A stretch of 12,934 bases of DNA from Kiritimatiellia bacterium (GTDB taxonomy: Bacteria > Verrucomicrobiota > Kiritimatiellia > RFP12 > UBA3636): positions 1 through 12,934 of the forward strand of contig JAFPUX010000064.1 of the NCBI GenBank assembly GCA_017413145.1, written 5' to 3'. The notes beneath the pieces are model-generated. The model did no database searches. It was not told the origin of the DNA and saw only the letters and a program-made list of their open reading frames with translations. Both the position numbers and the translations under genes were made by a program. This document shows, piece by piece, positions 7,623-12,934 of this stretch (the first letter of the stretch is position 1; the number at the start of each line of letters is the position of its first letter).

Positions 7623-8036
7623 TTACGCGTTCGCGATCGCGATGCGGCGCGGCGCGGACGGATCGGCCTTGGGCAGCTCGATCTTGAGGATGCCGTCCTT
7701 GAACGCGGCGTTCGCCTTGTCGGCGTCGACGCGGAACGGCAGTTCGATGCGGCGTTCGTAGGCGGGCTTCGGCGCCTGGGCCTCGCCCTCTTTCTTCGCG
7801 GGCTTGTCGGCGAGGACGAGCGTCTGCGGCTCGATCGTGAGCTCGACGTCCGCCGCGGTCTTGCCGGGCAGTTCGGCCTCGACCAGCACCGCGTTCTCGT
7901 CGACGAAGACGTTGACCGGGGGGAAGCGCCCCTCCGCGCGGCAGGCCACGGACCGGAAAACGCGGTCCAGACGCCGGTCCGCCCCCATCAATTCGCCCAG
8001 CAGGCTCCAGGGCGAGAGATCGAAAATCGTGTTCAT
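7623..8036 (-). CDS. Hsp20/alpha-crystallin small heat-shock protein, first
   Basis: Small heat-shock chaperone of 137 residues. An N-terminal arm (1-38, starting MNTIFDLSPW and containing RLDRVF) precedes the alpha-crystallin domain: PPVNVFVDENAVLVEAELPG (39-58), a lysine/glutamate/alanine-rich loop (about 79-92), then AAFKDGILKIELPK (110-123) with the A-x3-G-I-L signature. The end APRRIAIANA carries the I-x-I docking motif. The frame is open to 8270, but ATG at 8036 is chosen because AAAGGA lies at the right distance and the residues after it match the family's usual start. The leader just upstream can form a hairpin that hides this ribosome-binding site (8040-8098), suggesting heat-controlled translation. 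Confidence 0.9.
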   Translation of the reverse strand: MNTIFDLSPWSLLGELMGADRRLDRVFRSVACRAEGRFPPVNVFVDENAVLVEAELPGKTAADVELTIEPQTLVLADKPAKKEGEAQAPKPAYERRIELPFRVDADKANAAFKDGILKIELPKADPSAPRRIAIANA

Positions 8037-8039
8037 TTC

Positions 8040-8098
8040 GTTTGTTCCTTTCTCGTGGTTCGCCTTCCAATTCCGAAGGCACCTTTCAAAAAGCAAAC
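8040..8098 (-). promoter_or_regulatory. Candidate fourU-type RNA thermometer in the Hsp20 leader
   Basis: In the minus-strand transcript, GUUUGCUUUUU (8098-8088) pairs with AAGGAACAAAC (8050-8040): 10 of 11 positions pair, with one C-A mismatch and two G-U pairs. Four of the U (8092-8089) face AGGA of the Shine-Dalgarno sequence, the defining feature of fourU thermometers. Between the arms, GGU (8083-8081) pairs with ACC (8059-8057), then GCCUUC (8080-8075) pairs with GAAGGC (8067-8062) around a 7-base loop. The stem base ends 3 bases before the ATG. Seen by hand pairing only; no energy was calculated. Confidence 0.55.
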
Positions 8099-8137
8099 CC
8101 CGTGCCAGCCCGTCATGCGCCGCCGTCGTCCGTCGGA

Positions 8138-8154
8138 TGGGATTATTTGTCCCA
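8138..8154. promoter_or_regulatory. Small inverted repeat in the divergent intergenic region
   Basis: TGGGA (8138-8142), 7-base spacer TTATTTG, TCCCA (8150-8154). It lies about 100 bp upstream of the first Hsp20 start and about 65-80 bp upstream of the efflux promoter. It could be a regulator site or chance. I see no CIRCE element and no convincing sigma32-type promoter for the Hsp20 genes in this region. Confidence 0.25.
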
Positions 8155-8217
8155 CGACCGCTTTTACCCTGCGCATCTCCGTCCCAGGAAGGATTCTCCC
8201 TTGCCGAAAATCGAGTC

Positions 8218-8246
8218 TTGCAAAGCGGAACGGCTTTTGCTAGAAT
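8218..8246 (+). promoter_or_regulatory. Promoter of the efflux operon
   Basis: TTGCAA (8218-8223), 17-bp spacer, TAGAAT (8241-8246) preceded by TGC. The -10 hexamer matches consensus at 5 of 6 positions and the spacing is ideal for a housekeeping sigma70-type promoter. The predicted start is near 8253, giving a leader of about 50 bases before the ATG at 8303. Confidence 0.7.
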
Positions 8247-8247
8247 T

Positions 8248-8263
8248 CTGAATTGAAATTCAG
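8248..8263. promoter_or_regulatory. Palindromic operator candidate at the efflux transcript start
   Basis: CTGAATT-GA-AATTCAG: perfect 7-bp arms around a 2-bp centre, directly after the -10 box and covering the predicted start site. Symmetry and position are those of a repressor operator (for example TetR- or MarR-type). No regulator gene is in the window. Confidence 0.5.
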
Positions 8264-8302
8264 TTTTCACCTCATCCGGCCGTTCAGGCGGCCGTCCGAA
8301 CC

Positions 8303-9613
8303 ATGAAGAAAACCATCGTCGCCGTCGTCGCGCTCCTCGTCCTGGCCGGGGGCTTTTTCGTTGTCCGGTCCGCGTTGTCGGGCCCGCCCCGTCCGTCCGT
8401 GCGGTTCGTCTCCGAAGCGGTCGTCCGCGCGGACGTCGTCTCCACCATCGCGGCGAGCGGAACGCTCGAGCCGGTCGAACTCGTGGACGTCGGCTCGCAG
8501 GTGAGCGGCAAGATCGTCGCGTTCGGGACCGACCGCGAAGGCTCGGAGGTCGACTACTGCTCCACCGTCACGAACGGCATGGTCCTCGCCCGCATCGACG
8601 ACGAGACCTACTTGGCCGACCTGGACGTGGCGAAGGCGCAGCTCGCCAACGCGGAGGCGTCCGTCGCGTCCGCCAACGCGAACATGCAGAAGGCGAAGGT
8701 CGACCTCGACCACGCGCGCAAGGACTGGGACCGTGCGCGGACGATCGGCGTCGGAATCGCGCTCTCGCAGAGCGACTACGATTCGTACCTGGCTTCCTAC
8801 GAAAGCGCCTGCGCGCAGCTCGTCGTCGCCGAAGCGTCCGTGCGCCAGGCCGCGGCGCAGGTCGTCCAGGCCAAGGCCAACGTCGACAAGGCCGAGCGCA
8901 ACCTCGGCTACTGCACGATCGTCTCGCCCGTGGACGGCATCGTTGTGGACCGCCGCGTCAACCTCGGGCAGACCGTCGTCTCCTCGATGAGCGTGAGCTC
9001 CCTCTTCCTCGTCGCCAAGGACCTGCATTCGATGCGGATCTGGGCGAGCGTGAACGAGGCGGACGTCGGCTCGCTCCGCGCGGGGCAGGGCGTTTCGTTC
9101 ACGGTGGACGCGCTGCCGGGCCGCACGTTCCGCGGCACGGTGCGCCGCGTACGCCTCAACGCGACGCTTTCCTCCAACGTCGTCACGTACACGGTCGAGA
9201 TCGACGTGGACAACGCGGACCTCTCGCTCATCCCGTACCTCACGGCGAGCGTCGAGTTCGAGACGGACGCCGTCCGCGGCGCGCTCGCGGTCCCGTCGCG
9301 CGCGTTGCGCTTCGCGCCGTCCGGCGCACCGCCCGCGCCGGCGGCCGCGGAAGGCGGTGGCGTCGTGTGGCTCGCCCCCGCGGACGCCAAGTCGCCGCCC
9401 CGCCCCGTGCCCGTGCGCGTGCTCCTCAACAACGGCTCGCTCGCCGCCGTCGAACCGATCGAGCCCGGCTCGCTCGCCGAGGGCGCAGCCGTCGTCACGC
9501 GCGAAGAGACGGTCGCCTCCGGCGCCGCCCCGAAGGCCGCCACCGGCTCCAAGAACCCCCTCCTTCCCAACATGCCCAAGCGCCCGAAGAACGCCGGACC
9601 GCCGCCAGGCTAA
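8303..9613 (+). CDS. macA: MacA-type periplasmic adaptor of a tripartite efflux pump
   Basis: A 436-residue membrane-fusion protein (HlyD/RND adaptor family) that links the inner-membrane ABC transporter to the outer-membrane channel. One N-terminal membrane anchor lies at about 4-22. The first half of the lipoyl domain starts at VDVGSQVSGKIV (61-72). A long alpha-helical hairpin with coiled-coil character runs about 103-200, rich in Ala, Lys, Asp and Glu. The second lipoyl half is IVSPVDGIVVDRRVNLGQTV (206-225), followed by beta-barrel strands (244-322) and a membrane-proximal domain to about 405. The tail is Pro/Lys-rich. The first lipoyl half seems to have a few extra residues (around 75-88). 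Cys86 and Cys204 lie in the two lipoyl halves. The Shine-Dalgarno sequence is weak. It is the first gene of the operon. Substrates may be antibiotics, peptides or lipids; nothing here decides. Confidence 0.88.
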   Translation: MKKTIVAVVALLVLAGGFFVVRSALSGPPRPSVRFVSEAVVRADVVSTIAASGTLEPVELVDVGSQVSGKIVAFGTDREGSEVDYCSTVTNGMVLARIDDETYLADLDVAKAQLANAEASVASANANMQKAKVDLDHARKDWDRARTIGVGIALSQSDYDSYLASYESACAQLVVAEASVRQAAAQVVQAKANVDKAERNLGYCTIVSPVDGIVVDRRVNLGQTVVSSMSVSSLFLVAKDLHSMRIWASVNEADVGSLRAGQGVSFTVDALPGRTFRGTVRRVRLNATLSSNVVTYTVEIDVDNADLSLIPYLTASVEFETDAVRGALAVPSRALRFAPSGAPPAPAAAEGGGVVWLAPADAKSPPRPVPVRVLLNNGSLAAVEPIEPGSLAEGAAVVTREETVASGAAPKAATGSKNPLLPNMPKRPKNAGPPPG

Positions 9614-9670
9614 TGCGCAATGCGCAATTGGACCATCAGACCATTCGACCCTCAGACCATCAGACCAACC
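9614..9670. repeat. Tandem short repeats between adaptor and ATPase genes
   Basis: TGCGCAA twice (9614-9627), then after TTG and spacing five 8-bp units: GACCATCA (9631-9638), GACCATTC, GACCCTCA, GACCATCA, GACCAACC (to 9670). The array fills the gap between the adaptor stop and the ATPase ATG at 9672 and leaves no recognisable Shine-Dalgarno sequence. It looks like a dispersed intergenic repeat that has settled in an operon junction. Confidence 0.75.
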
Positions 9671-9671
9671 G

Positions 9672-10376
9672 ATGTCCCTCATCGAAGTCGACAACCTCAC
9701 GAAGACCTACCATCTGCCCGGCGGCATCGACGTTCCGGTGCTGAAGGGCGTGTCGCTGTCGGTCGAGACGGGCGACCTCGTGGCGCTCATGGGCGCGTCC
9801 GGCTCGGGCAAGTCGACGCTCATGAACATCCTCGGCTTCCTGGATGCGCCGAGCGGCGGCACGTACCGGTTCGACGGGCGGGACGTCTCGCGCCTCTCGG
9901 CGGACGAGCGCGCGGACCTGCGCGCGGCGCGAATCGGGTGGGTGTTCCAGAGCTTCAACCTGCTCGCGCGGACGAGCGCGCTGCAGAACGTGCTGATGCC
10001 GCTGGAGTACCACCGCGGCCGCCGCGAACCGCGCGCGAAGGAGATCGAGAAGGCAAAGGGGCTTCTTTCTATGCTCGGGCTCGACGGCCGCATGGACCAC
10101 ACGCCCGCGCAGCTCTCGGGCGGCCAGCAGCAGCGCGTCGCCATCGCGCGGTCGCTCGTGAACGACCCGGAGATCCTGTTCGCGGACGAGCCGACGGGCA
10201 ACCTCGACTCGAAGACCACCGTCGAGATCCTCGAACTCTTCCAGCGGCTCAACGCGGAGCGAGGCATCACGATCGTCGTCGTCACGCACGACGCCGAAGT
10301 CTGCGACTACGCCCGCCGCACCATCCACGTCCGCGACGGCGTCGTCGTCCCCGGCTCGCCGGGCGGGGAAAAGTAA
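9672..10376 (+). CDS. MacB/LolD-type ABC ATPase of the efflux pump
   Basis: A 234-residue ATPase that drives the permease at 10890. Walker A GASGSGKST is at 41-49, signature LSGGQ at 148-152, and Walker B ILFADEPTG has Asp172 and Glu173. The H-loop is His206 in VVTHD. The LSGGQQQRVAIARSL and ADEPTGNLD wording is characteristic of the MacB/LolD/FtsE group. In E. coli, MacB is one chain with the ATPase fused to the permease; here the two halves are separate genes, as in many bacteria. ATG at 9672 is chosen because MSLIEVDNLTKTY is the expected family start, although the preceding bases are 8-bp repeats with no ribosome-binding site. A repeat-flanked GxxExxY gene now separates it from its permease. 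Confidence 0.92.
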   Translation: MSLIEVDNLTKTYHLPGGIDVPVLKGVSLSVETGDLVALMGASGSGKSTLMNILGFLDAPSGGTYRFDGRDVSRLSADERADLRAARIGWVFQSFNLLARTSALQNVLMPLEYHRGRREPRAKEIEKAKGLLSMLGLDGRMDHTPAQLSGGQQQRVAIARSLVNDPEILFADEPTGNLDSKTTVEILELFQRLNAERGITIVVVTHDAEVCDYARRTIHVRDGVVVPGSPGGEK

Positions 10377-10402
10377 CCACGGAACACACGGAAGACACGG
10401 AA
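10375..10402 (+). repeat. Left 28-bp inverted repeat of the GxxExxY module
   Basis: Starts AACCACGGAACACACGGAA and contains three 9-bp units of the form CRCGGARNN (10378-10404: CACGGAACA, CACGGAAGA, CACGGAAAT). The first AA belongs to the TAA stop of the ATPase gene. The second unit provides GGAAG 8 bases before the ATG at 10403, so the repeat itself supplies the ribosome-binding site of the module's gene, and the last unit contains the A and T of its start codon. Confidence 0.85.
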
Positions 10403-10792
10403 ATGGACGACGAACCCGCCACGTTGCTTTACGAAGAAGAAAGCTACGCCATTCGCGGGGCTGTCTACGAAGTCTATGCGGAGCTGGGCGCTGGTTTCGC
10501 CGAGCCCGTGTACCAGGAAGCGCTGGAAGCGGAGCTCGGGTTGCGCGGTATTCCGTTCGAAGCACAGAAACCGCTTCGCATCCGCTACAAGGGAAAGGAA
10601 CTTGCTCAGACCTACCGGGTCGATCTGCTTTGCTATGGGAAAATCGTCCTGGAGCTCAAGTCCGTCCGGACGCTCCTCCCCGAACACGAGGCCCAGCTCG
10701 TCAACTACCTTAAGGCAGGGTCGTTCCGGCTCGGCTTCCTCGTCAACTTTTCGCATGTTCCAAAAGTCGACATCCGCCGCTATGCCAACTGA
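10403..10792 (+). CDS. GxxExxY family protein (PD-(D/E)XK nuclease-like)
   Basis: A 129-residue soluble protein of the GxxExxY family, whose cellular role is not established. The name motif is G31-F-A-E34-P-V-Y37. A full set of residues expected for a PD-(D/E)XK nuclease of the QxxxY type is present in order: Glu34, Asp74 in YRVDLL, Glu84 and Lys86 in LELKSV, and Gln98-x3-Tyr102 in QLVNYL. Length is normal for the family and there is no signal peptide or membrane segment. Composition differs slightly from the neighbours, with more AT-ending codons than the efflux genes. ATG at 10403 is used because the repeat provides GGAAG upstream; the frame is open further upstream only as a shadow of the ATPase gene. 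Nuclease activity is inferred from motifs; the link to spreading of the flanking repeats is a hypothesis. Confidence 0.88.
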   Translation: MDDEPATLLYEEESYAIRGAVYEVYAELGAGFAEPVYQEALEAELGLRGIPFEAQKPLRIRYKGKELAQTYRVDLLCYGKIVLELKSVRTLLPEHEAQLVNYLKAGSFRLGFLVNFSHVPKVDIRRYAN

Positions 10793-10856
10793 CAACCCCG
10801 CTTCCCTCCCCGTTTTCGGACACCAAGGCTTCAAAACTCCTTCCGTGTGTCCCCCA

Positions 10857-10884
10857 TTCCGTGTGTTCCGTGTGTTCCGTGGTT
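10857..10884 (-). repeat. Right 28-bp inverted repeat of the GxxExxY module
   Basis: Read on the minus strand it begins AACCACGGAACACACGGAA and differs from the left copy at one base (C for G at position 20). A further partial unit (ACACACGGAA on the minus strand, 10841-10850) follows after a short C-run, so this end may carry a broken fourth unit. Only GAACA separates it from the permease ATG, and no Shine-Dalgarno sequence is left for that gene. Confidence 0.85.
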
Positions 10885-10889
10885 GAACA

Positions 10890-12242
10890 ATGACGCAGAC
10901 CCTCATTACCGCTTTGACCGCCCTGCGGCGCAACGTCGCGCGATCGCTCCTGACGATGCTCGGAATCGTGATCGGCATCGCCGCCGTGATCACGATGATG
11001 GAGATCGGCGGCGGCGCGTCGGAGCAGATCGCCTCGTCGATCTCCAACATGGGCTCGAACGTCATCATGGTCCGTTCGTCCGCCATGCAGCGCGGCGGCG
11101 TCGCCGCGGCCGCCGGCTCCGGCATCACGCTCACGAGCGCCGACTGCGACGCCATCCGCGAGAACTGCCCCTCCGTCTCCGCCGCCACGCCCAAGGTCCG
11201 CGGCACGTCCGTCCAGGCGATCCGCGGGCCCTACAACTGCCAGCCCGGGCGCGTCGACTCCGGCTCGGTGGACGTCTTCGACGTGGGCGAATGGTCCGTC
11301 GAGGACGGCGCGGCGTTCACCGAGCGCGACGTGAGCGCCTCGGCGACCGTATGCGTGATCGGGAAAACCGTCGCGGAAGCGCTCTTCCCGGACGGCTCCT
11401 CGCCCGTCGGCGAGCGCATCCGCCTGAACAACACGATCTTCACGGTCTGCGGCGTCCTCAAGCCCAAGGGCGCCAACTTGATGGGCGAGGACCAGAACGA
11501 CATGGTCATCGTCCCGTGGACGACGATGCGCAACCGCCTCGCGCGCTCGGGCGGCGTCGCGTCCTCCGGCGGCGGAACGGCGTCCCATTCGCGCGGCGAC
11601 CGCTACGCGGCCTCGTCCGTGTCTCTCTACCCCGCGCGCGACGCCACGCAGACAGCCAATTACCTCATGCCGATCCGGTTCGACAACGTCGACAGCATCC
11701 AGTGCAAGGCCGCCTCGGCCGCCGAGGTCGACGCGGCGATGGAGGAAATCCGCGCGCTGCTGCGCGCGCGGCATCGCATCCGCGAGGGCGCGGAGGAGGA
11801 CTTCGACCTCCACAACATGAGCGAGATGCTCGACGCGCTCACGTCGACCTCCACGCTCATGACCTCGCTGCTGCTCATCGTCGCGCTCATCTCGCTCGTC
11901 GTGGGCGGCGTCGGCATCATGAACATCATGCTCGTCTCCGTCACGGAGCGCACGCGCGAGATCGGCCTGCGCATGGCGGTCGGCGCGCGCGGCTCGAGCA
12001 TCCTCGTGCAGTTCCTCGTCGAGTCGCTGCTGCTCTGCATCGCGGGCGGCGTGCTCGGCATCGCCGCGGGCCGCGTCTGCTCCGAGATCGTCTCGGCGGT
12101 GAAGGGCTGGCCCGTGGCGCCGTCCGCCGCCGCGATCGCGATGTCCGTGGCGGTGTCCGCCACCATCGGCGTCGCGTTCGGCTTCTACCCCGCCTGGCGC
12201 GCCTCGCGCCTCAACCCGATCGACGCGCTGCGATACGAATGA
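10890..12242 (+). CDS. macB: MacB-type (FtsX-like) efflux permease
   Basis: A 450-residue inner-membrane subunit of the MacAB-type pump, corresponding to the C-terminal part of E. coli MacB. One membrane segment (about 20-37, in SLLTMLGIVIGIAAVITM) is followed by a large periplasmic domain (about 40-318). Three closing membrane segments lie at about 322-350, 375-400 and 408-433. The FtsX-family hallmarks VGGVGIMNIMLVSVTERTREIGLRMAVGAR and the ending ASRLNPIDALRYE are clear. The periplasmic part is unusually rich in Cys (about six). The ATG at 10890 directly follows the GxxExxY module's right repeat and lacks a ribosome-binding site, yet MTQTLITALTALRRN is a typical family start. Its TGA overlaps the start of the outer-membrane gene. 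Confidence 0.92.
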   Translation: MTQTLITALTALRRNVARSLLTMLGIVIGIAAVITMMEIGGGASEQIASSISNMGSNVIMVRSSAMQRGGVAAAAGSGITLTSADCDAIRENCPSVSAATPKVRGTSVQAIRGPYNCQPGRVDSGSVDVFDVGEWSVEDGAAFTERDVSASATVCVIGKTVAEALFPDGSSPVGERIRLNNTIFTVCGVLKPKGANLMGEDQNDMVIVPWTTMRNRLARSGGVASSGGGTASHSRGDRYAASSVSLYPARDATQTANYLMPIRFDNVDSIQCKAASAAEVDAAMEEIRALLRARHRIREGAEEDFDLHNMSEMLDALTSTSTLMTSLLLIVALISLVVGGVGIMNIMLVSVTERTREIGLRMAVGARGSSILVQFLVESLLLCIAGGVLGIAAGRVCSEIVSAVKGWPVAPSAAAIAMSVAVSATIGVAFGFYPAWRASRLNPIDALRYE

Positions 12243-12934
12243 TGAAACGGATCCTTCTCCTCGCCCTGCCCCTTCTCTCCGCGGGCTGCCTGCTCGGGCC
12301 GGACTACGAACGGCCGGAAACCGGCGACCTGCTGCCGGAGTCCTTCCGTTTCGTCCCGGCGGACACGGCGCTCACCAACGCCGCGCCCGCGGCCGTGATC
12401 GCCGAGCCCGACTGGTGGGCCGCCTGGGGCGACCCGCTCCTCACGAACCTGCTCGAGCGCGGCACGGCCGCGAACCTCACGCTCGCCCAGGCGCAGGCGC
12501 GGCTCGACCAGTCCCGCGCCACGCTCGCCTCCGCGCGCGCCGCGTTGTATCCTTCGCTCGGACTCTCCGGCTCGGCTTCCCGCTCGAAGACCTACGACCC
12601 GGACGACACGCGCACCTCCGCGCGCGGCAGCGTCGATGCCGGCTGGGAAATCGACCTGTTCGGCCGCAACCGCCGCTCCGCCGAAGCCGCCGCGGCCGAC
12701 CTCGAGGCCTCGGGCCTTTCGCTCGAGGACGCGCTCCTCTCGGTCCGCGCCGAAATCGCCACGGACTACGTCGCGCTGCGCCTCGCGCAGGAATCGCTGG
12801 AGATCGCGCATTCCAACCTCGCCGCCGAAGCCGAATCGACCGAAGTCGCCCGCGCCAAGGGACGTTCCGGGTTCACCGCCGGCGCGGACGTCGCCGCGGC
12901 CGACGCCGCCATCGCCACGGCGCGCGCCGCGCTC
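12242..12934 (+). CDS. NodT-family outer-membrane efflux lipoprotein, 3'-truncated
   Basis: TolC-like outer-membrane channel of the OprM/NodT lipoprotein group, the exit duct for the pump encoded upstream. 231 residues are visible, about half the usual length, and the frame is open to the window end. A lipoprotein signal peptide ends at LLSAGC with Cys16 as the lipidation site. PDWWAAWGDPLLTNLL (56-71), AQARLDQSRATLASARAALYPSL and GWEIDLFGRNRRSAEAA (134-150) are hallmark stretches of the family, followed by long helices. ATG at 12242 overlaps the permease stop by one base; ATG at 12239 is in frame and would add one Met. The coupling implies one operon: adaptor, ATPase, permease, channel. Confidence 0.9.
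   Translation, partial: MKRILLLALPLLSAGCLLGPDYERPETGDLLPESFRFVPADTALTNAAPAAVIAEPDWWAAWGDPLLTNLLERGTAANLTLAQAQARLDQSRATLASARAALYPSLGLSGSASRSKTYDPDDTRTSARGSVDAGWEIDLFGRNRRSAEAAAADLEASGLSLEDALLSVRAEIATDYVALRLAQESLEIAHSNLAAEAESTEVARAKGRSGFTAGADVAAADAAIATARAAL

Larger units (their letters stand above)
10375..10884. mobile_element. GxxExxY nuclease-fold module bounded by inverted repeats
   Basis: A 510-bp unit made of one gene (10403-10792) between 28-bp inverted repeats at its ends (27 of 28 identical). It starts on the last bases of the ATPase stop codon and ends 5 bp before the permease start, interrupting an efflux operon whose parts normally adjoin. This strongly suggests an insertion. No target-site duplication longer than about 3 bp is visible and there is no transposase, so the way it moves, if it does, is unknown. 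Both flanking genes remain intact and the module is co-oriented with them. Confidence 0.6.

Noticed and set aside
8037..8217. CIRCE element or sigma32-type promoter before the Hsp20 genes
   Set aside because: No TTAGCACTC-N9-GAGTGCTAA inverted repeat and no convincing CTTGAA...CCCCAT pair were found on the minus strand.
8037..8270. Longer first Hsp20 starting at ATG 8270
   Set aside because: The added 78 residues have no family resemblance, cover the efflux promoter, and ATG 8036 has a well-placed AAAGGA.
8267..9700. Minus-strand open frame opposite the adaptor gene
   Set aside because: Composition is that of a shadow frame and its N-terminus is only the translated 8-bp repeat array.
10365..10895. 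Target-site duplication around the GxxExxY module
   Set aside because: Flanks GAAAAGT and GAACAAT share only a short chance similarity; no clear direct duplication.
10307..11206. Minus-strand frame spanning the GxxExxY module and permease start
   Set aside because: No family resemblance and antisense to two clear genes.

Overview
The window is very GC-rich (roughly 70% by eye, not computed) bacterial chromosome with dense, short-spaced genes. A lipoprotein outer-membrane efflux channel and a periplasmic adaptor point to a Gram-negative cell. The coding style, a GxxExxY-family gene in short-period intergenic repeats, and TTGC-N17-TAGAMT promoters suggest the PVC group (Kiritimatiellota, Verrucomicrobiota or Lentisphaerota). 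That placement is an inference from style, not a proven assignment.

Layout, left to right. (1) 1-1098: the 3' part of a zinc-dependent N-acetylmuramoyl-L-alanine amidase, followed 17 bp later by a DinG/YoaA-type iron-sulfur helicase (1116-3689). The helicase carries an in-frame, repeat-derived insertion near 2510-2610. (2) 3738-6957: a tight three-gene operon (permease, ATPase, permease with a large extracytoplasmic domain) for an ABC-2 type exporter of unknown substrate. (3) 6958-7253: a gene-free convergent region with a 25-pair hairpin and an AT-rich patch of 22-bp-spaced repeats. (4) 7254-8036, minus strand: two small heat-shock proteins (Hsp20). The leader of the first can fold so that a run of U pairs with its Shine-Dalgarno sequence, as in fourU RNA thermometers. 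(5) 8037-8302: a divergent regulatory region with a clear sigma70-type promoter and a palindrome at the predicted start site. (6) 8303-12934: a MacAB-TolC-type efflux operon made of adaptor, separate ATPase, separate FtsX/MacB-type permease and NodT-family outer-membrane lipoprotein (cut by the window end).

The most unusual feature is at 10375-10884. A 129-residue GxxExxY protein with a complete-looking PD-(D/E)XK/QxxxY nuclease motif set sits between 28-bp inverted repeats (27 of 28 identical). Each repeat is three 9-bp units of the form CRCGGARNN. The module begins at the stop codon of the efflux ATPase and ends 5 bp before the permease start, so it looks like an insertion into an operon junction. 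A second, orphan triplet of the same 9-bp pattern lies inside the helicase gene at 2576-2602, and a third, unrelated 8-bp repeat array lies just before the efflux ATPase. The arrangement resembles RAYT/REP systems, but with a nuclease-fold protein in place of a transposase; that function is a hypothesis.
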